64,000 nt of DNA. It comes from JBIQKZ01 sp044464765 (GTDB taxonomy: Bacteria; Pseudomonadota; Gammaproteobacteria; Burkholderiales; Burkholderiaceae_B). The notes beneath the pieces were generated by a model, which did no database searches, had not been told where the DNA came from, and saw only the letters and a list, made by a program, of their open reading frames with translations. The stretch covers positions 79,047-143,046 of the forward strand of contig JBIQKZ010000011.1 in the NCBI GenBank assembly GCA_044464765.1, in the 5' to 3' direction. Below, piece by piece: positions 1-9,271 of this stretch. The translations under genes were made by a program, and so were the position numbers. The stretch's first letter is position 1; each line of letters starts with the position of its first letter.

Positions 1-858
1 TGGCGCGACGCAAACGAGTATTGGCTATTCCTGGGCATGGGTTTGTTCGTCGCGGCCTTCCCCAATGCCTGGGGTGTGGTGATGGGACAGTTGTATGTGC
101 CCTTGGGCTTGCTGGCGCTGGGCGTGTTGTTGCGTTCCGTGTCATTCGAGTTTCGGCTTAGGGCGCCGCTGGAGTCCCAGCCAGGATGGATCAAGGGCTT
201 TGCCGTGGGGTCGCTGATAACGGCCGTCGCCCATGGCTTGTTGTTAAGCCAGATCGTGGTGTCTTATCAGGCAGACGCCGGATTTACTGGGTTTTCGCTG
301 TTCGTGGGCTTGTGCGCATTGGCGGGTTATTGCCTGCTTGGCGCATCGTGGCTCATTATGCGGGAAGGCGGCGAGTTGCGTGCGCGGGCGGTGATGTGGG
401 GGCGTCGGGCGGTTCGTTGGGCGGCTGCGGGTTCCGTGGGCGTATCGGTGGTTCTTGCGTTCGCCAACAGCGGCGTGTTCTTGAAATGGAGCGATGGCCC
501 GCAATGGTCTACGGTGGTGACGTTATGGGGCGTCATGCTGGTCTGCTTCGTCACGATCGAAATGTGCCTGCAGCGGATGATCAATAGCAGTTTTCGCACG
601 ACTGCCTTGCCCTTTGTAATGACGCTGCTGGTGTTCTTTATGACACTGGGCGGGTTGGGTTATAGCTTTTTCCCGTATTTGGTGCTGGACGACATTACGA
701 TCTGGGATGCGGCGGCGTCGGTGGATTCCCTGCGGTTGATTCTGGCGGGTGTGGTGGTGGCGCTGCCGGTGGCATTGATTTTTAATTTGTGGGTGTATTG
801 GGGGATGTTCGGCTTATCGAAACCCCCGGCGCCGCCTCGGTTCAAGCCGTTGGATTAA
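1..858 (+). CDS. cydB: cytochrome bd-type quinol oxidase subunit II (5' end outside window)
   Basis: The frame is open from the first base; the ATG at 37 is internal, because the preceding codons read as part of the conserved CydB segment (EYWLFLGMGLFVAAFP). About 285 residues are visible, with at least seven hydrophobic segments, ending in WVYWGMFG and a short proline-rich basic tail. CydB pairs with CydA in the inner membrane as the terminal quinol oxidase that reduces O2 to water without pumping protons; CydA would lie just upstream, outside the window. The visible part fits the family well, but whether it is a canonical bd or a cyanide-insensitive (CIO) type cannot be told without CydA. 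No strong terminator is seen after the stop. Confidence 0.85.
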   Translation, partial: WRDANEYWLFLGMGLFVAAFPNAWGVVMGQLYVPLGLLALGVLLRSVSFEFRLRAPLESQPGWIKGFAVGSLITAVAHGLLLSQIVVSYQADAGFTGFSLFVGLCALAGYCLLGASWLIMREGGELRARAVMWGRRAVRWAAAGSVGVSVVLAFANSGVFLKWSDGPQWSTVVTLWGVMLVCFVTIEMCLQRMINSSFRTTALPFVMTLLVFFMTLGGLGYSFFPYLVLDDITIWDAAASVDSLRLILAGVVVALPVALIFNLWVYWGMFGLSKPPAPPRFKPLD

Positions 859-931
859 GCGTTCCATACCGCCAAGCACGTTGAGGACGGCCTCGGTGGT
901 TATCAGGGAAGAACGGCGCCGCCCCGGCCAT

Positions 932-2356
932 TCACGCAACCAGGGGAGCGTGATTGTTTACGTTATGAAGAGGCAGCCTGACGGTCACCAGCAGACCGCC
1001 AGAAGGCGCCTGGCCCAAGTGTAGGGAACCGTGATGCGAGCGTGCTATGGCCTCGCACAAGGCCAGGCCCAGGCCGACCGAGCCCGTTTGAGTGCGGGCC
1101 TCATCCAAGCGGGCGAAGGGCCGCAGGGCTTCGGCGCGGCGATCCTCGGAAATCCCCGGGCCATGATCGGCAATGGTGATCACTGCTTCGGTGCCATCCT
1201 GGGCCAGGGCGACCTCGACCGGTGGCGAAGCATGATTCAAGGCGTTGGTAATCAGGTTGTCGATCAGTCTGCCAAGGGCCAGACGGTCGGCGTTGACGGT
1301 CAGGTTGGCGGGGCAGGGCTGGACCAGACGCACGGCGCTTCCCGCGCTTTCCCAGGCGCCGATCTGTTCGTCGAGCCAGACCGACAGGTTCAGCGGTGAA
1401 AACGTATACGACGCGGGATCCGTGCCCCGCGCGAAACCGATGAACTGATCCACCATGCGTTGCATGTCCTGAATGTCGTGGCGCAGGCCGTCTTTCAGGG
1501 TGGGATCACTGGCCATCTCGATGCGCAGCCACATGCGGGAAAGCGGCCCCTTGAGATCGTGGGGCAGGCCGGCCAGCAAGGTGCGGCGTACGGTCTCGGC
1601 TTCGGTCAGGGCGTCGAGCATGGCGTTAAAGCGCTCGCCCACGATGCGGGTTTCGCTGGGGCCTGAAGGCACGACCCGCTGGGGATCCCCGGCGGCTAAT
1701 TGGTCGGCGGCTTTTGCCAGGCGGGTCAGGGGCCGGGTGATGTGCCATGAGAACGCGGCGGACAACAACAGCAGCAGGCCCATGCCGGCCAGCCAGATGG
1801 CAATCATGGGTGTGGCTACCGGCGGCGAAAGCCGGTCGAGCGGAATGACCAGCCATTCCCGGTTCGTGCTGGCCTCATTGGCGCCGTCGCCGGGCAACAG
1901 CGAAATGAAGAGCCGGGGCGTCGGCCCGCGTGACAATCCCACCCGGGTATCGTCGTCGAGCTGCTCGTTAAGCGCATCGACAAAGCGGCGAAGGCCGCGA
2001 CGCAAGTCGTTGGGCGGGGGAGGAGCGGCGCGTCCTTCCTGGCGGGCGGCCCGCAGTGCATTGCGTCGGCTCTCCAGACGCGTGCCTGACGGCAGTTTGC
2101 GCGACCAAAGATGCCATTCGTTTTGCGAGGCCTTGCGCACAAACTCGGCGCGTTCATCGGCGGGGATCTCCGCCAAAGCGGCCCTAAGCGTATGAATGGT
2201 GGTGACCGTAATGCTGACGGTGACGGCTTCCGTGTATTTATGCCGGTAATGCGTCACGGTGGCGAGTGTTGCCGCCTGGACCAGTAAAATCGTGGCCAGG
2301 GTCAGGAGGATGAGGCGGGCACGAAGGGAGCGCGGCGCCAGATGTTTTAGAAACAT
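932..2356 (-). CDS. sensor histidine kinase, EnvZ/RisS-like
   Basis: A 474-residue inner-membrane sensor kinase. From the N-terminus: a transmembrane segment (about 14-33), a periplasmic domain of roughly 140 residues, a second transmembrane segment (WLAGMGLLLLLSAAFSW), a HAMP linker, a HisKA dimerisation domain with H-box LPHDLKGPLSRM, and an HATPase_c domain with N-box (DNLITNALNH), G1 (DHGPGI) and G2 (GLGLAL). Its partner regulator lies immediately upstream. The frame extends to 2410, but that would overlap the regulator; the ATG at 2356 starts 8 bases after the regulator stop and fits family length. The pair resembles Bordetella RisAS / enteric OmpR-EnvZ; that assignment is from remembered sequence similarity, and the signal is unknown. 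Confidence 0.85.
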   Translation of the reverse strand: MFLKHLAPRSLRARLILLTLATILLVQAATLATVTHYRHKYTEAVTVSITVTTIHTLRAALAEIPADERAEFVRKASQNEWHLWSRKLPSGTRLESRRNALRAARQEGRAAPPPPNDLRRGLRRFVDALNEQLDDDTRVGLSRGPTPRLFISLLPGDGANEASTNREWLVIPLDRLSPPVATPMIAIWLAGMGLLLLLSAAFSWHITRPLTRLAKAADQLAAGDPQRVVPSGPSETRIVGERFNAMLDALTEAETVRRTLLAGLPHDLKGPLSRMWLRIEMASDPTLKDGLRHDIQDMQRMVDQFIGFARGTDPASYTFSPLNLSVWLDEQIGAWESAGSAVRLVQPCPANLTVNADRLALGRLIDNLITNALNHASPPVEVALAQDGTEAVITIADHGPGISEDRRAEALRPFARLDEARTQTGSVGLGLALCEAIARSHHGSLHLGQAPSGGLLVTVRLPLHNVNNHAPLVA

Positions 2357-2364
2357 GGAGTGCG

Positions 2365-3066
2365 TTAGGGAGAGAAGCGGTATCCAACGCCCCAGACTGT
2401 TTGTATCCACCGAGGCTGTTTAGGGTCGTCTTCGATGGCGCGGCGCAGGCGCAGGACGGCGATATCAATGGCGCGGTCGTTGCGCTCGCCGCTTTCGTCG
2501 TCGCGCGCCAGGGTGAGCAGGCGTTCTCGCGAAAGCGGTTTGCCCGGGTTGGCCACCAGGGCTTCAAGCAGGTTGACTTCACCACCGGTAAGTTTGATAA
2601 GCTCGCCTTCCCGGGAAAGCTGGCGTGTGGCCGGATCGAATACGAAAGGGCCGAACTGAACGGGCTTGCCGTTGGTAAGGGCCGACGCGCCTTTCTTGCG
2701 GCGCAGCACGGCTTCGATGCGCGCCAGAAGTTCCCGGGGATCAAAGGGCTTGCCCAGATAGTCGTCGGCGCCCGCTTCCAGGCCGATAATACGGTCTACG
2801 GTTTCGTCGCGGGCCGTGAGCAGGATGACGGGGATATCTTCGCCTTGCTGGCGCAGCCGGCGGCATGCGTCGGCGCCGTCGCCTGCCGGCATCATGCGAT
2901 CGAGTACGACCAAGTCGGGGCTGTAGCGCTGGATGCGGGATTCCAGGTCGTGTCCGTCGGCCGCCAGCAGGGTGTCGTAGCCGTGGCGGTTAAGATAGTC
3001 GGCAAGCAGTTGCCGCAGTGCGGGATCGTCGTCGACGACCAGCACTTTGATCAGGGTGTTTTCCAT
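2365..3066 (-). CDS. OmpR-family response regulator, RisA-like
   Basis: A 233-residue DNA-binding response regulator. The receiver domain starts VLVVDDDPALRQLLADYL; the phospho-acceptor is Asp56 (VVLDRMMP) and the conserved lysine is in DYLGKPF. The C-terminal half is a winged-helix OmpR/PhoB domain ending TVWGVGYRFSP. The ATG at 3066 is preferred over an upstream start at 3132 because homologous receivers begin at this point. It lies directly upstream of the histidine kinase in what must be a two-gene operon. In Bordetella the similar RisA regulates virulence and stress genes; targets here are unknown. Confidence 0.88.
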   Translation of the reverse strand: MENTLIKVLVVDDDPALRQLLADYLNRHGYDTLLAADGHDLESRIQRYSPDLVVLDRMMPAGDGADACRRLRQQGEDIPVILLTARDETVDRIIGLEAGADDYLGKPFDPRELLARIEAVLRRKKGASALTNGKPVQFGPFVFDPATRQLSREGELIKLTGGEVNLLEALVANPGKPLSRERLLTLARDDESGERNDRAIDIAVLRLRRAIEDDPKQPRWIQTVWGVGYRFSP

Positions 3067-3150
3067 GCTCTGAAGTGTGCCTATGGATGGCAGTGCTGGC
3101 AAGCAGTGCGAAATCGTCTGAAATAACTGCAACTTTTACAACGGTGCGTA

Positions 3151-4932
3151 ATGATCAATCGTTCAGTACACAAGCTTCGGGGCCGGCTCAAGGACTACAT
3201 ATGGCTGTCGGACCTGCCCGCCATGCTTTGCTGGGCGGCTTTGACGGGTGTGCTGGGCGCCATGGCGACCCTGCTGTTCTACGAGGGCATGCATTTGCTG
3301 CAGTGGGCGGTTGCCGGTCAAAGCGGTTCCATTGTACAGACCATGCAAAGCTTGCCTTGGTATGGACGTTTATTGTTTCCCATGGCGGGCGGCGTGGTTG
3401 CCGGGCTGCTGCTGTTATGGGCAGAGAAAGGAAAGTCCAAGGCCAGCTCCGACTATATGGAAGCGGTGGCGATCGGCGATGGCCGGCTTTCGGTGAAACA
3501 GGGCGTCTTGCGCTCGGCCTCGTCGTTGTTCAGCGTGGCGTCCGGTGGATCCATCGGACGCGAGGGGGCCATGGTGCACCTTGGCGCCCTGAGCGCGTCC
3601 GTGCTGGGCCGATTTGCCTATTTCAACACCGCGCGCTTGCGCTTGCTGGTGGCCTGCGGGGCGGCGGCCGGTGTGGCTTCCGCCTATGGCGCGCCAATTG
3701 CCGGGGCCTTGTTTGTCGCCGAGATCGTCCTGGGAACCATGGTCATACAAAGCATCGGGCCGCTGTTGATCGCGGCAGCCTGCGCCAACATCACCATGCG
3801 GCTGGTTGGTCACTATCACGTCACGTACGAGGTTGCGCCATTTGCGCCTCCGACCGCCGTCGAAATTCTTCCGTTTGTGGTCCTGGGTTTGCTGTCGGGG
3901 ATTCTGGCGCCCCAATTCCTGAAGTTCCTGGGCTTGGCGCGCACCCTGTTTGGCCGCATCGGCCTGGCGCTGCCCTGGCGCCTGGGTTTAGGTGGCCTGT
4001 TGCTTGGAGGATTGCTGATTGTCATTCCGAGTGTGGCAGGCAATGGCTTTACGGTGGTGAATGCGCTGTTGCATGAGCCGCTTACCTGGCAGGTGGTGTT
4101 GCTGATTCTTGCCTGCAAGGTCGTTGCCACGGGGTTGACGGTAGGTTCGGGGGCGGTGGGCGGCGTCTTTACACCCACCCTGTTCGTGGGCGCCGCGTTC
4201 GGCACCTTGTTTGGCCAACTGGTCCTGGCATGGTGGGGCGATATGGGCGTGCCGTTGTACCTGTTCACCTTGGTGGGGATGGGCGCCTTCCTGGGGGCGG
4301 CGACAGGAGCGCCCTTGATGGCGATCCTGATGATCTTTGAGATGACGCTTAGTTACCAATTGGTCGTGCCGCTTATGTTAGCGTGCGTATTGGCCTATTT
4401 TGTATCGCGAGCCATTGCGCAGGTCGCCATGTACGATGTGACCCTGACGCGGGAACGCGACCTGATTTTCAGGCACGGGCTGCGCCACGCAACATTGCAT
4501 GAATTGATCAAGCCGGCTGAAACCGTGGTCGTCACCAGCTCGCCGATCAAGCAGGCTTTGCAGATGTTCCTGGAGTATCCGGTCAAGTACCTGTATGTGG
4601 TGGACGAGGCAAATGTGTATCAAGGGGTGATCGCCCAGCAGGACCTGACCAGCCTGCTGCTGGCGCAAGGCGATGTGCAGGAGCGTCGCGCGGGCGACGT
4701 CATCCGACTGGACTTCGTGAAAACCCTCCACCCGGACATGGGGCTGGATGAGGCCCAGGAAATGTTCGTGCAGTTCCGCGGGGAGCGCTTGCCTGTGGTC
4801 TCGCGTGGCGAGTCTCCACAACTCTTGGGGGTGGTCTACAAATCGTCCTTGCTTGAAAAGTATTCCGCTCTTAAACGGTCATTCGACACCAGCGGGGAGG
4901 CCCTGTCAGATATAGGAGTTCGACGCCGTTAA
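3151..4932 (+). CDS. ClC-family chloride channel/antiporter with C-terminal CBS domains
   Basis: A 593-residue polytopic membrane protein. The first ~440 residues form the ClC core: GGSIGREGAMV carries the gating glutamate (Glu138) and GGVFTP (about 337-342) is the third ion-binding loop. The last ~130 residues form a cytoplasmic CBS pair (YLYVVDEANVYQGVIAQQDL ... LPVVSRGESPQLLGVVY). The external glutamate suggests a H+/Cl- exchanger rather than a pure channel, but the proton (internal) glutamate was not verified. It diverges from the two-component system with only 84 bases between starts, and the next gene begins eight bases after its stop. Confidence 0.88.
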   Translation: MINRSVHKLRGRLKDYIWLSDLPAMLCWAALTGVLGAMATLLFYEGMHLLQWAVAGQSGSIVQTMQSLPWYGRLLFPMAGGVVAGLLLLWAEKGKSKASSDYMEAVAIGDGRLSVKQGVLRSASSLFSVASGGSIGREGAMVHLGALSASVLGRFAYFNTARLRLLVACGAAAGVASAYGAPIAGALFVAEIVLGTMVIQSIGPLLIAAACANITMRLVGHYHVTYEVAPFAPPTAVEILPFVVLGLLSGILAPQFLKFLGLARTLFGRIGLALPWRLGLGGLLLGGLLIVIPSVAGNGFTVVNALLHEPLTWQVVLLILACKVVATGLTVGSGAVGGVFTPTLFVGAAFGTLFGQLVLAWWGDMGVPLYLFTLVGMGAFLGAATGAPLMAILMIFEMTLSYQLVVPLMLACVLAYFVSRAIAQVAMYDVTLTRERDLIFRHGLRHATLHELIKPAETVVVTSSPIKQALQMFLEYPVKYLYVVDEANVYQGVIAQQDLTSLLLAQGDVQERRAGDVIRLDFVKTLHPDMGLDEAQEMFVQFRGERLPVVSRGESPQLLGVVYKSSLLEKYSALKRSFDTSGEALSDIGVRRR

Positions 4933-4940
4933 GGTTGGGC

Positions 4941-6104
4941 ATGGGTTTGAGTGTATTAAGGCTTAGCAAGGAATTTCCGACGAAGTCGCTCCATCGCAGG
5001 CGTCTGAGAATGCATGCCTGGCGCCGGCTGCTTATCTCTGTCATCCAGTTTGGCGCCTTGTACAGCGTGTGGGCCATTCAAGGTTTTTCTCCGGTGTTCG
5101 CTGCGGATCCGGCAGCGAAGCCTTTGCAGGGCTACATGTCTGGCATTTCCATGATTGCGCCCTCCGACCATGATGTGTCGCTGCGCGATGCGCTAAGACA
5201 AGAATCCTATTTGCACGGGGCAAACTGGACGTATATTCGCCGTCTTCCCGGCGTGTTCGTGGATCCCGGCACGGGGTTGGGCGATAAGACGGGGCCACCC
5301 ATCGGCTCGGTGCTTACTTCTATTCCTGACGGGAACCGTTGGACTCGCGGGGTGGATCACTGGCGCATCGCGCGCGACGACGACACGGATTTGATACTGG
5401 GTAACTCGGAGCCGACCGTGTCGAGCTGGGGCGGTTCCGTGCGCATGAGCGGTATTGCGCTGACGCATGCCCTGACTGCCGGCAGGGCGCTGGAGGATCA
5501 ATGGCAGTATGGTGTGCGGGTCGGAGCATTGAATTACTCGTCCGCTCCGGGTCAGGAGGGCGGGCTGGATTACGGGCCGGGTGCTACCGACGTGCTGCTG
5601 CGCTATGGCGTTGATCCAGACCTGACGCTTGAATCACAACTGCAGTGGGCGCCCGATATGGTGACCATGGGCTTGGGCGGGCAGTACTCCGCAGGGTTGT
5701 TGGGCGCTTGGAGGATGCAGGTTGCCAGAGCTACTCATGATCTTTATCAAGGTTGGAGATATCGCCTGGGGTATGACGTGACTGCTCTGGATGGCATTCA
5801 GTTTTCATGGCTGAATGAAAGCCGGAGCGGCGGCTTTTCCGATTTGCAGCGCTATGCGGGTTTTGCGCTCGATTCGGGGCGTCGCAGCAACCTATGGAAA
5901 GCAACCGTTCCCCTGGGGCGCTGGGGCAAAATCAGCGGCAGCTATGAAGAAATTCGTGCAGCCTCGCAGCCCTTGAAGCAGCACATTGGCATCGCCCAGC
6001 AGTTCTGGTACAGCCCCAACCTTCGTGTTTCGCTGCGCGCCCAGCGCGAACAGCTTAGCGGCGATTATGGGTTGCGCGTACAGCTTTCGATGCCTATTCA
6101 CTAA
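4941..6104 (+). CDS. secreted usher-like outer-membrane beta-barrel protein, function unknown
   Basis: About 387 residues. After a basic N-region, a hydrophobic stretch ending AIQGFSPVFAA looks like a signal peptide with cleavage near ADP. The rest is made of alternating strands typical of a beta barrel (LRYGVDPDLTLESQLQWAPD, YRLGYDVTALDGIQFSWLNE, QQFWYSPNLRVSLRAQRE). The strand pattern recalls the C-terminal barrel of fimbrial ushers, but the protein is less than half an usher's length and no chaperone or pilin gene is nearby. ATG at 4941 has AAGG six bases upstream, overlapping the end of the ClC gene region, so it is probably cotranscribed. An internal ATG at 5010 is an alternative that gives a more compact signal peptide. 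Confidence 0.6.
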   Translation: MGLSVLRLSKEFPTKSLHRRRLRMHAWRRLLISVIQFGALYSVWAIQGFSPVFAADPAAKPLQGYMSGISMIAPSDHDVSLRDALRQESYLHGANWTYIRRLPGVFVDPGTGLGDKTGPPIGSVLTSIPDGNRWTRGVDHWRIARDDDTDLILGNSEPTVSSWGGSVRMSGIALTHALTAGRALEDQWQYGVRVGALNYSSAPGQEGGLDYGPGATDVLLRYGVDPDLTLESQLQWAPDMVTMGLGGQYSAGLLGAWRMQVARATHDLYQGWRYRLGYDVTALDGIQFSWLNESRSGGFSDLQRYAGFALDSGRRSNLWKATVPLGRWGKISGSYEEIRAASQPLKQHIGIAQQFWYSPNLRVSLRAQREQLSGDYGLRVQLSMPIH

Positions 6105-6229
6105 ACACCCGGGCAAGAACGCGCGGCTGGGTGGCCGGTGCGCCGCCCTGAGGCTAAAATGCCTCTTTCACCTGAAACCAGGGCGTCTTTCAAAGGCGTG
6201 GCTTGGCGCTTATTCCCAATGTGTTTTTA

Positions 6230-8053
6230 ATGTCTTCTTCTGCATCCGATCCTCTGGATATCCTGCAACAGGTGTTCGGATACGACGCCTTCCGAGGCGA
6301 CCAGCAAGCAATTATCCAGCAGGTGCTTCATGGCGGCGACGCCTTGGTCTTGATGCCGACGGGGGGCGGGAAGTCGCTTTGCTATCAGATTCCCGCCTTG
6401 ATGCGCAAAGGTGTGGGGGTTGTCGTATCGCCCTTGATCGCCTTGATGCAGGATCAGGTCGATGCGTTGCTGGAGCTTGGCGTACGAGCGGCATTTCTGA
6501 ATTCCAGTCAAGATTGGCGCGAGGCCCGCGAAGTAGAGCAGGCGTTTCTGGCGGGGCAGTTGGATCTGCTGTATGTAGCCCCTGAACGGCTGCTGACCGA
6601 CCGTTGCCTGGATCTGCTGTCGCAAGGCAACATCGCGCTCTTTGCCATTGATGAAGCGCATTGTGTGTCCCAGTGGGGGCACGATTTTCGGCCCGAGTAC
6701 CTGGAACTATCCCTGCTCGCCGAGCGCTGGCCGCAGGTTCCACGCATTGCCCTGACGGCAACCGCCACCAGTGTCACGCAGGTTGAAATTGCGCAACGCT
6801 TGCAACTGGCGGGTGCGCGTCATTTTGTGGCCAGCTTTGATCGGCCCAATATTCAGTACCGCATCATCGAGAAAAATGAAGTTCGTCGGCAGTTGCTCGG
6901 TTTCATCCAGCAGGAGCACCTGGGAGACTGCGGCATCGTTTATTGCCTGTCGCGTTCACGGGTCGAGGATACAGCCGCTTTTCTTTGCGGCCACGGAATC
7001 CAGGCTTTGCCTTATCACGCCGGGCTGGGCGCCAGCGTGCGGGCGGCCAACCAGGCGCGATTCCTGCGTGAAGATGGCTTGGTCATGGTGGCGACGATCG
7101 CTTTTGGCATGGGGATAGATAAGCCCGATGTGCGGTTTGTGGCACATATCGACCTGCCTAAATCGGTCGAAGGCTATTATCAGGAAACTGGTCGCGCGGG
7201 GCGGGACGGCCAGCCCGCCACGGCATGGCTGGCCTACGGCCTGCAAGACGTGGTGCAGCAACGGCGCATGATTGATGAGTCGCCGGGCGAAGAGCAGTTC
7301 AAGCGACGCCTTGGCCAGCAATTGGATGCCATGCTGGGCTTGTGCGAAACCGTGTCGTGCCGGCGACAACGGCTTCTGGCGTATTTCGATCAATCCGTCC
7401 AGCCTTGCGGAAATTGCGACACCTGCCTGGAGCCCCCGGAGGCATGGGATGGCACCGTGGCGGCGCAAAAGATGCTGTCGGCGGTGTACCGCCTGTGGCG
7501 CGAGCGCGGGCAACGCTTCGGCGCCATGCACCTGATCGATATCCTGCGTGGCAAACGGACTGACCGGGTCAATCAATACGACCATCAGAGCCTTAGCGTT
7601 TTCGGGGTCGGTGCGGATCTGTCGGAGCAGGCGTGGCGAGGAGTAGTGCGCCAGTTACTGGCGCAAAGCCTGTTGGCGGTGGACCACGAAGGCTATGGAA
7701 CACTGGCCCTGACCGACGGCAGTCGGGCCGTCTTGAAGGGCGAAACCACCCTGATGTTCAGGCGTGAGGCGCCTGCCAGGAAACGGCCTTCGCGACCGTC
7801 GTCGCGCGCAGCGGATGCGGACATTGTTCTGCCCGAAGATGCCCAGCGCCGATTCGAGACCTTGCGCGCATGGCGCGCTGAGACTGCTCGCAGCCATGGG
7901 GTTCCGGCCTATGTCATCTTCCACGATGCGACGCTACGCGAGGTGGCGCTGGCCTGCCCGGCAACGCTGGACGACCTGAGCCTTATCAGCGGCGTGGGCG
8001 TCAGGAAGCGGGAAGCGTATGGAAATGATTTGCTGCGATGTGTGGCGCAGTAG
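6230..8053 (+). CDS. recQ: ATP-dependent DNA helicase RecQ
   Basis: A 607-residue 3'-5' helicase of recombination repair, matching the length of E. coli RecQ. Visible are motif I (MPTGGGKSLCYQ, near residue 44), the DEAH-type motif II with aromatic-rich loop (IDEAHCVSQWGHDFRPEY), motif VI (QETGRAGRDG), the RecQ-C-terminal zinc site (cysteines in SCRRQRLL ... CGNCDTC) and a C-terminal HRDC domain (RFETLRAWRAETARSHGVPAYVIFHD, cut here for length). The ATG at 6230 is chosen because homologues begin a few residues before the DPL-ILQQVFGYDAFR segment; an upstream TTG at 6203 has no ribosome site. Confidence 0.95.
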   Translation: MSSSASDPLDILQQVFGYDAFRGDQQAIIQQVLHGGDALVLMPTGGGKSLCYQIPALMRKGVGVVVSPLIALMQDQVDALLELGVRAAFLNSSQDWREAREVEQAFLAGQLDLLYVAPERLLTDRCLDLLSQGNIALFAIDEAHCVSQWGHDFRPEYLELSLLAERWPQVPRIALTATATSVTQVEIAQRLQLAGARHFVASFDRPNIQYRIIEKNEVRRQLLGFIQQEHLGDCGIVYCLSRSRVEDTAAFLCGHGIQALPYHAGLGASVRAANQARFLREDGLVMVATIAFGMGIDKPDVRFVAHIDLPKSVEGYYQETGRAGRDGQPATAWLAYGLQDVVQQRRMIDESPGEEQFKRRLGQQLDAMLGLCETVSCRRQRLLAYFDQSVQPCGNCDTCLEPPEAWDGTVAAQKMLSAVYRLWRERGQRFGAMHLIDILRGKRTDRVNQYDHQSLSVFGVGADLSEQAWRGVVRQLLAQSLLAVDHEGYGTLALTDGSRAVLKGETTLMFRREAPARKRPSRPSSRAADADIVLPEDAQRRFETLRAWRAETARSHGVPAYVIFHDATLREVALACPATLDDLSLISGVGVRKREAYGNDLLRCVAQ

Positions 8054-8147
8054 CCGGCGCGGCGGCGTTGCTGGGGCAACGTCGAGCTGCGGCAAACGCC
8101 TCTCCCTTTCCTTAGCTAGTATCCCTTGCCACTCTTCCTCTAGAACG

Positions 8148-9206
8148 TCAAAACAATTCAGATGAGCCGGAGGAGGGTGGAACCAACCCCAAGTGACGCC
8201 AGGTGGTTTGCGTGGCAATGCGGCCACGGGGCGTGCGCTGCAGATAGCCATGCTGGATCAGATAGGGTTCGATGACATCTTCAATGGTGTCGCGCTCTTC
8301 GCCGATGGCGGCTGCCAGGCTGTCGACGCCCACCGGGCCGCCGTCGAATTTATGAATAATGGCTTCGAGCAGCTTGCGGTCCATGACGTCCAGGCCTTCG
8401 GGGTCGACGTCCAGCATTGACAATGCAGCCCCGGCCACGGACTGGTCGACGTTGCCGTCGGACTTCACGTCGGCGTAGTCGCGCACACGACGCAACAGGC
8501 GGTTGGCGATGCGGGGTGTGCCGCGTGCGCGGCGAGCGATTTCAGCCGCGCCGTCGGCTGTGATGTCCACATTCAGCAGGCCGGCGCTGCGCGTGACAAT
8601 GCGGGCAAGATCGTGGGCTGTGTAGAACTCCAGGCGGGATACGATGCCGAAACGGTCTCGCAAGGGGTTGGTGAGCATGCCCGCACGCGTGGTGGCGCCG
8701 ACCAGTGTAAAGGGCTGCAGGTCGATCTTGACGCTGCGTGCGGCCGGGCCTTCACCGATCATGATGTCGATCTGGAAATCTTCCAGCGCGGGATACAGGA
8801 TTTCTTCAACAATGGGCGACAGACGGTGGATCTCGTCGATGAACAGGACGTCGTTTTTTTCCAGGTTCGTCAGGATGGCAGCCAGATCGCCCGGACGCTC
8901 GAGTATGGGCCCCGATGTTTGCCGCAACTGCACGCCCATTTCGTGGGCGATGATGTGAGCCAGCGTGGTCTTGCCCAGGCCGGGCGGGCCGAAGAGCAAG
9001 ACATGGTCGAGTGATTCCTGGCGCTTGCGGGCTGCCTGGATGAAGATTTCCAGCTGTTCGCGCACCCGCTGCTGTCCAACGTAATCGTGCAACAGGCGTG
9101 GCCGCAGCGCCCGCTCGATGGAGTCTTCGTTGGGCGATGCGCTTTGCGGGGTAATGAGGCGTTCGGAGGGCGCTGCGCTGGAAAGCGAATCGGAATGAAT
9201 GGCCAT
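8148..9206 (-). CDS. ruvB: Holliday junction branch migration ATPase RuvB
   Basis: A 352-residue AAA+ motor of the RuvAB complex, which drives branch migration of Holliday junctions. Walker A is GPPGLGKTTLAH, Walker B is LFIDEIHRLS, and sensor I is GATTRAGML; the C-terminal winged helix ends around TPRGRIAT. ATG at 9206 (MAIHSDSL) is preferred to a TTG six codons upstream. It is the last gene of a leftward group ruvC-ruvA-ruvB with 65 bases to ruvA. Confidence 0.96.
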   Translation of the reverse strand: MAIHSDSLSSAAPSERLITPQSASPNEDSIERALRPRLLHDYVGQQRVREQLEIFIQAARKRQESLDHVLLFGPPGLGKTTLAHIIAHEMGVQLRQTSGPILERPGDLAAILTNLEKNDVLFIDEIHRLSPIVEEILYPALEDFQIDIMIGEGPAARSVKIDLQPFTLVGATTRAGMLTNPLRDRFGIVSRLEFYTAHDLARIVTRSAGLLNVDITADGAAEIARRARGTPRIANRLLRRVRDYADVKSDGNVDQSVAGAALSMLDVDPEGLDVMDRKLLEAIIHKFDGGPVGVDSLAAAIGEERDTIEDVIEPYLIQHGYLQRTPRGRIATQTTWRHLGLVPPSSGSSELF

Positions 9207-9271
9207 TGGAGCTTCACTAAACAAGAATTGAAACTATCGTACACCAGCACGGCGGTGAACCGCCGTTTGCC

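Noticed and set aside
1473..2195. A 240-codon Ser/Arg-rich frame opposite the histidine kinase
   Set aside because: It is a shadow of the kinase gene with biased composition and no domain.
3075..4076. A 333-codon frame inside the ClC channel gene
   Set aside because: It is a different frame of the ClC gene with Gly/Arg/Trp-biased composition and no domain.
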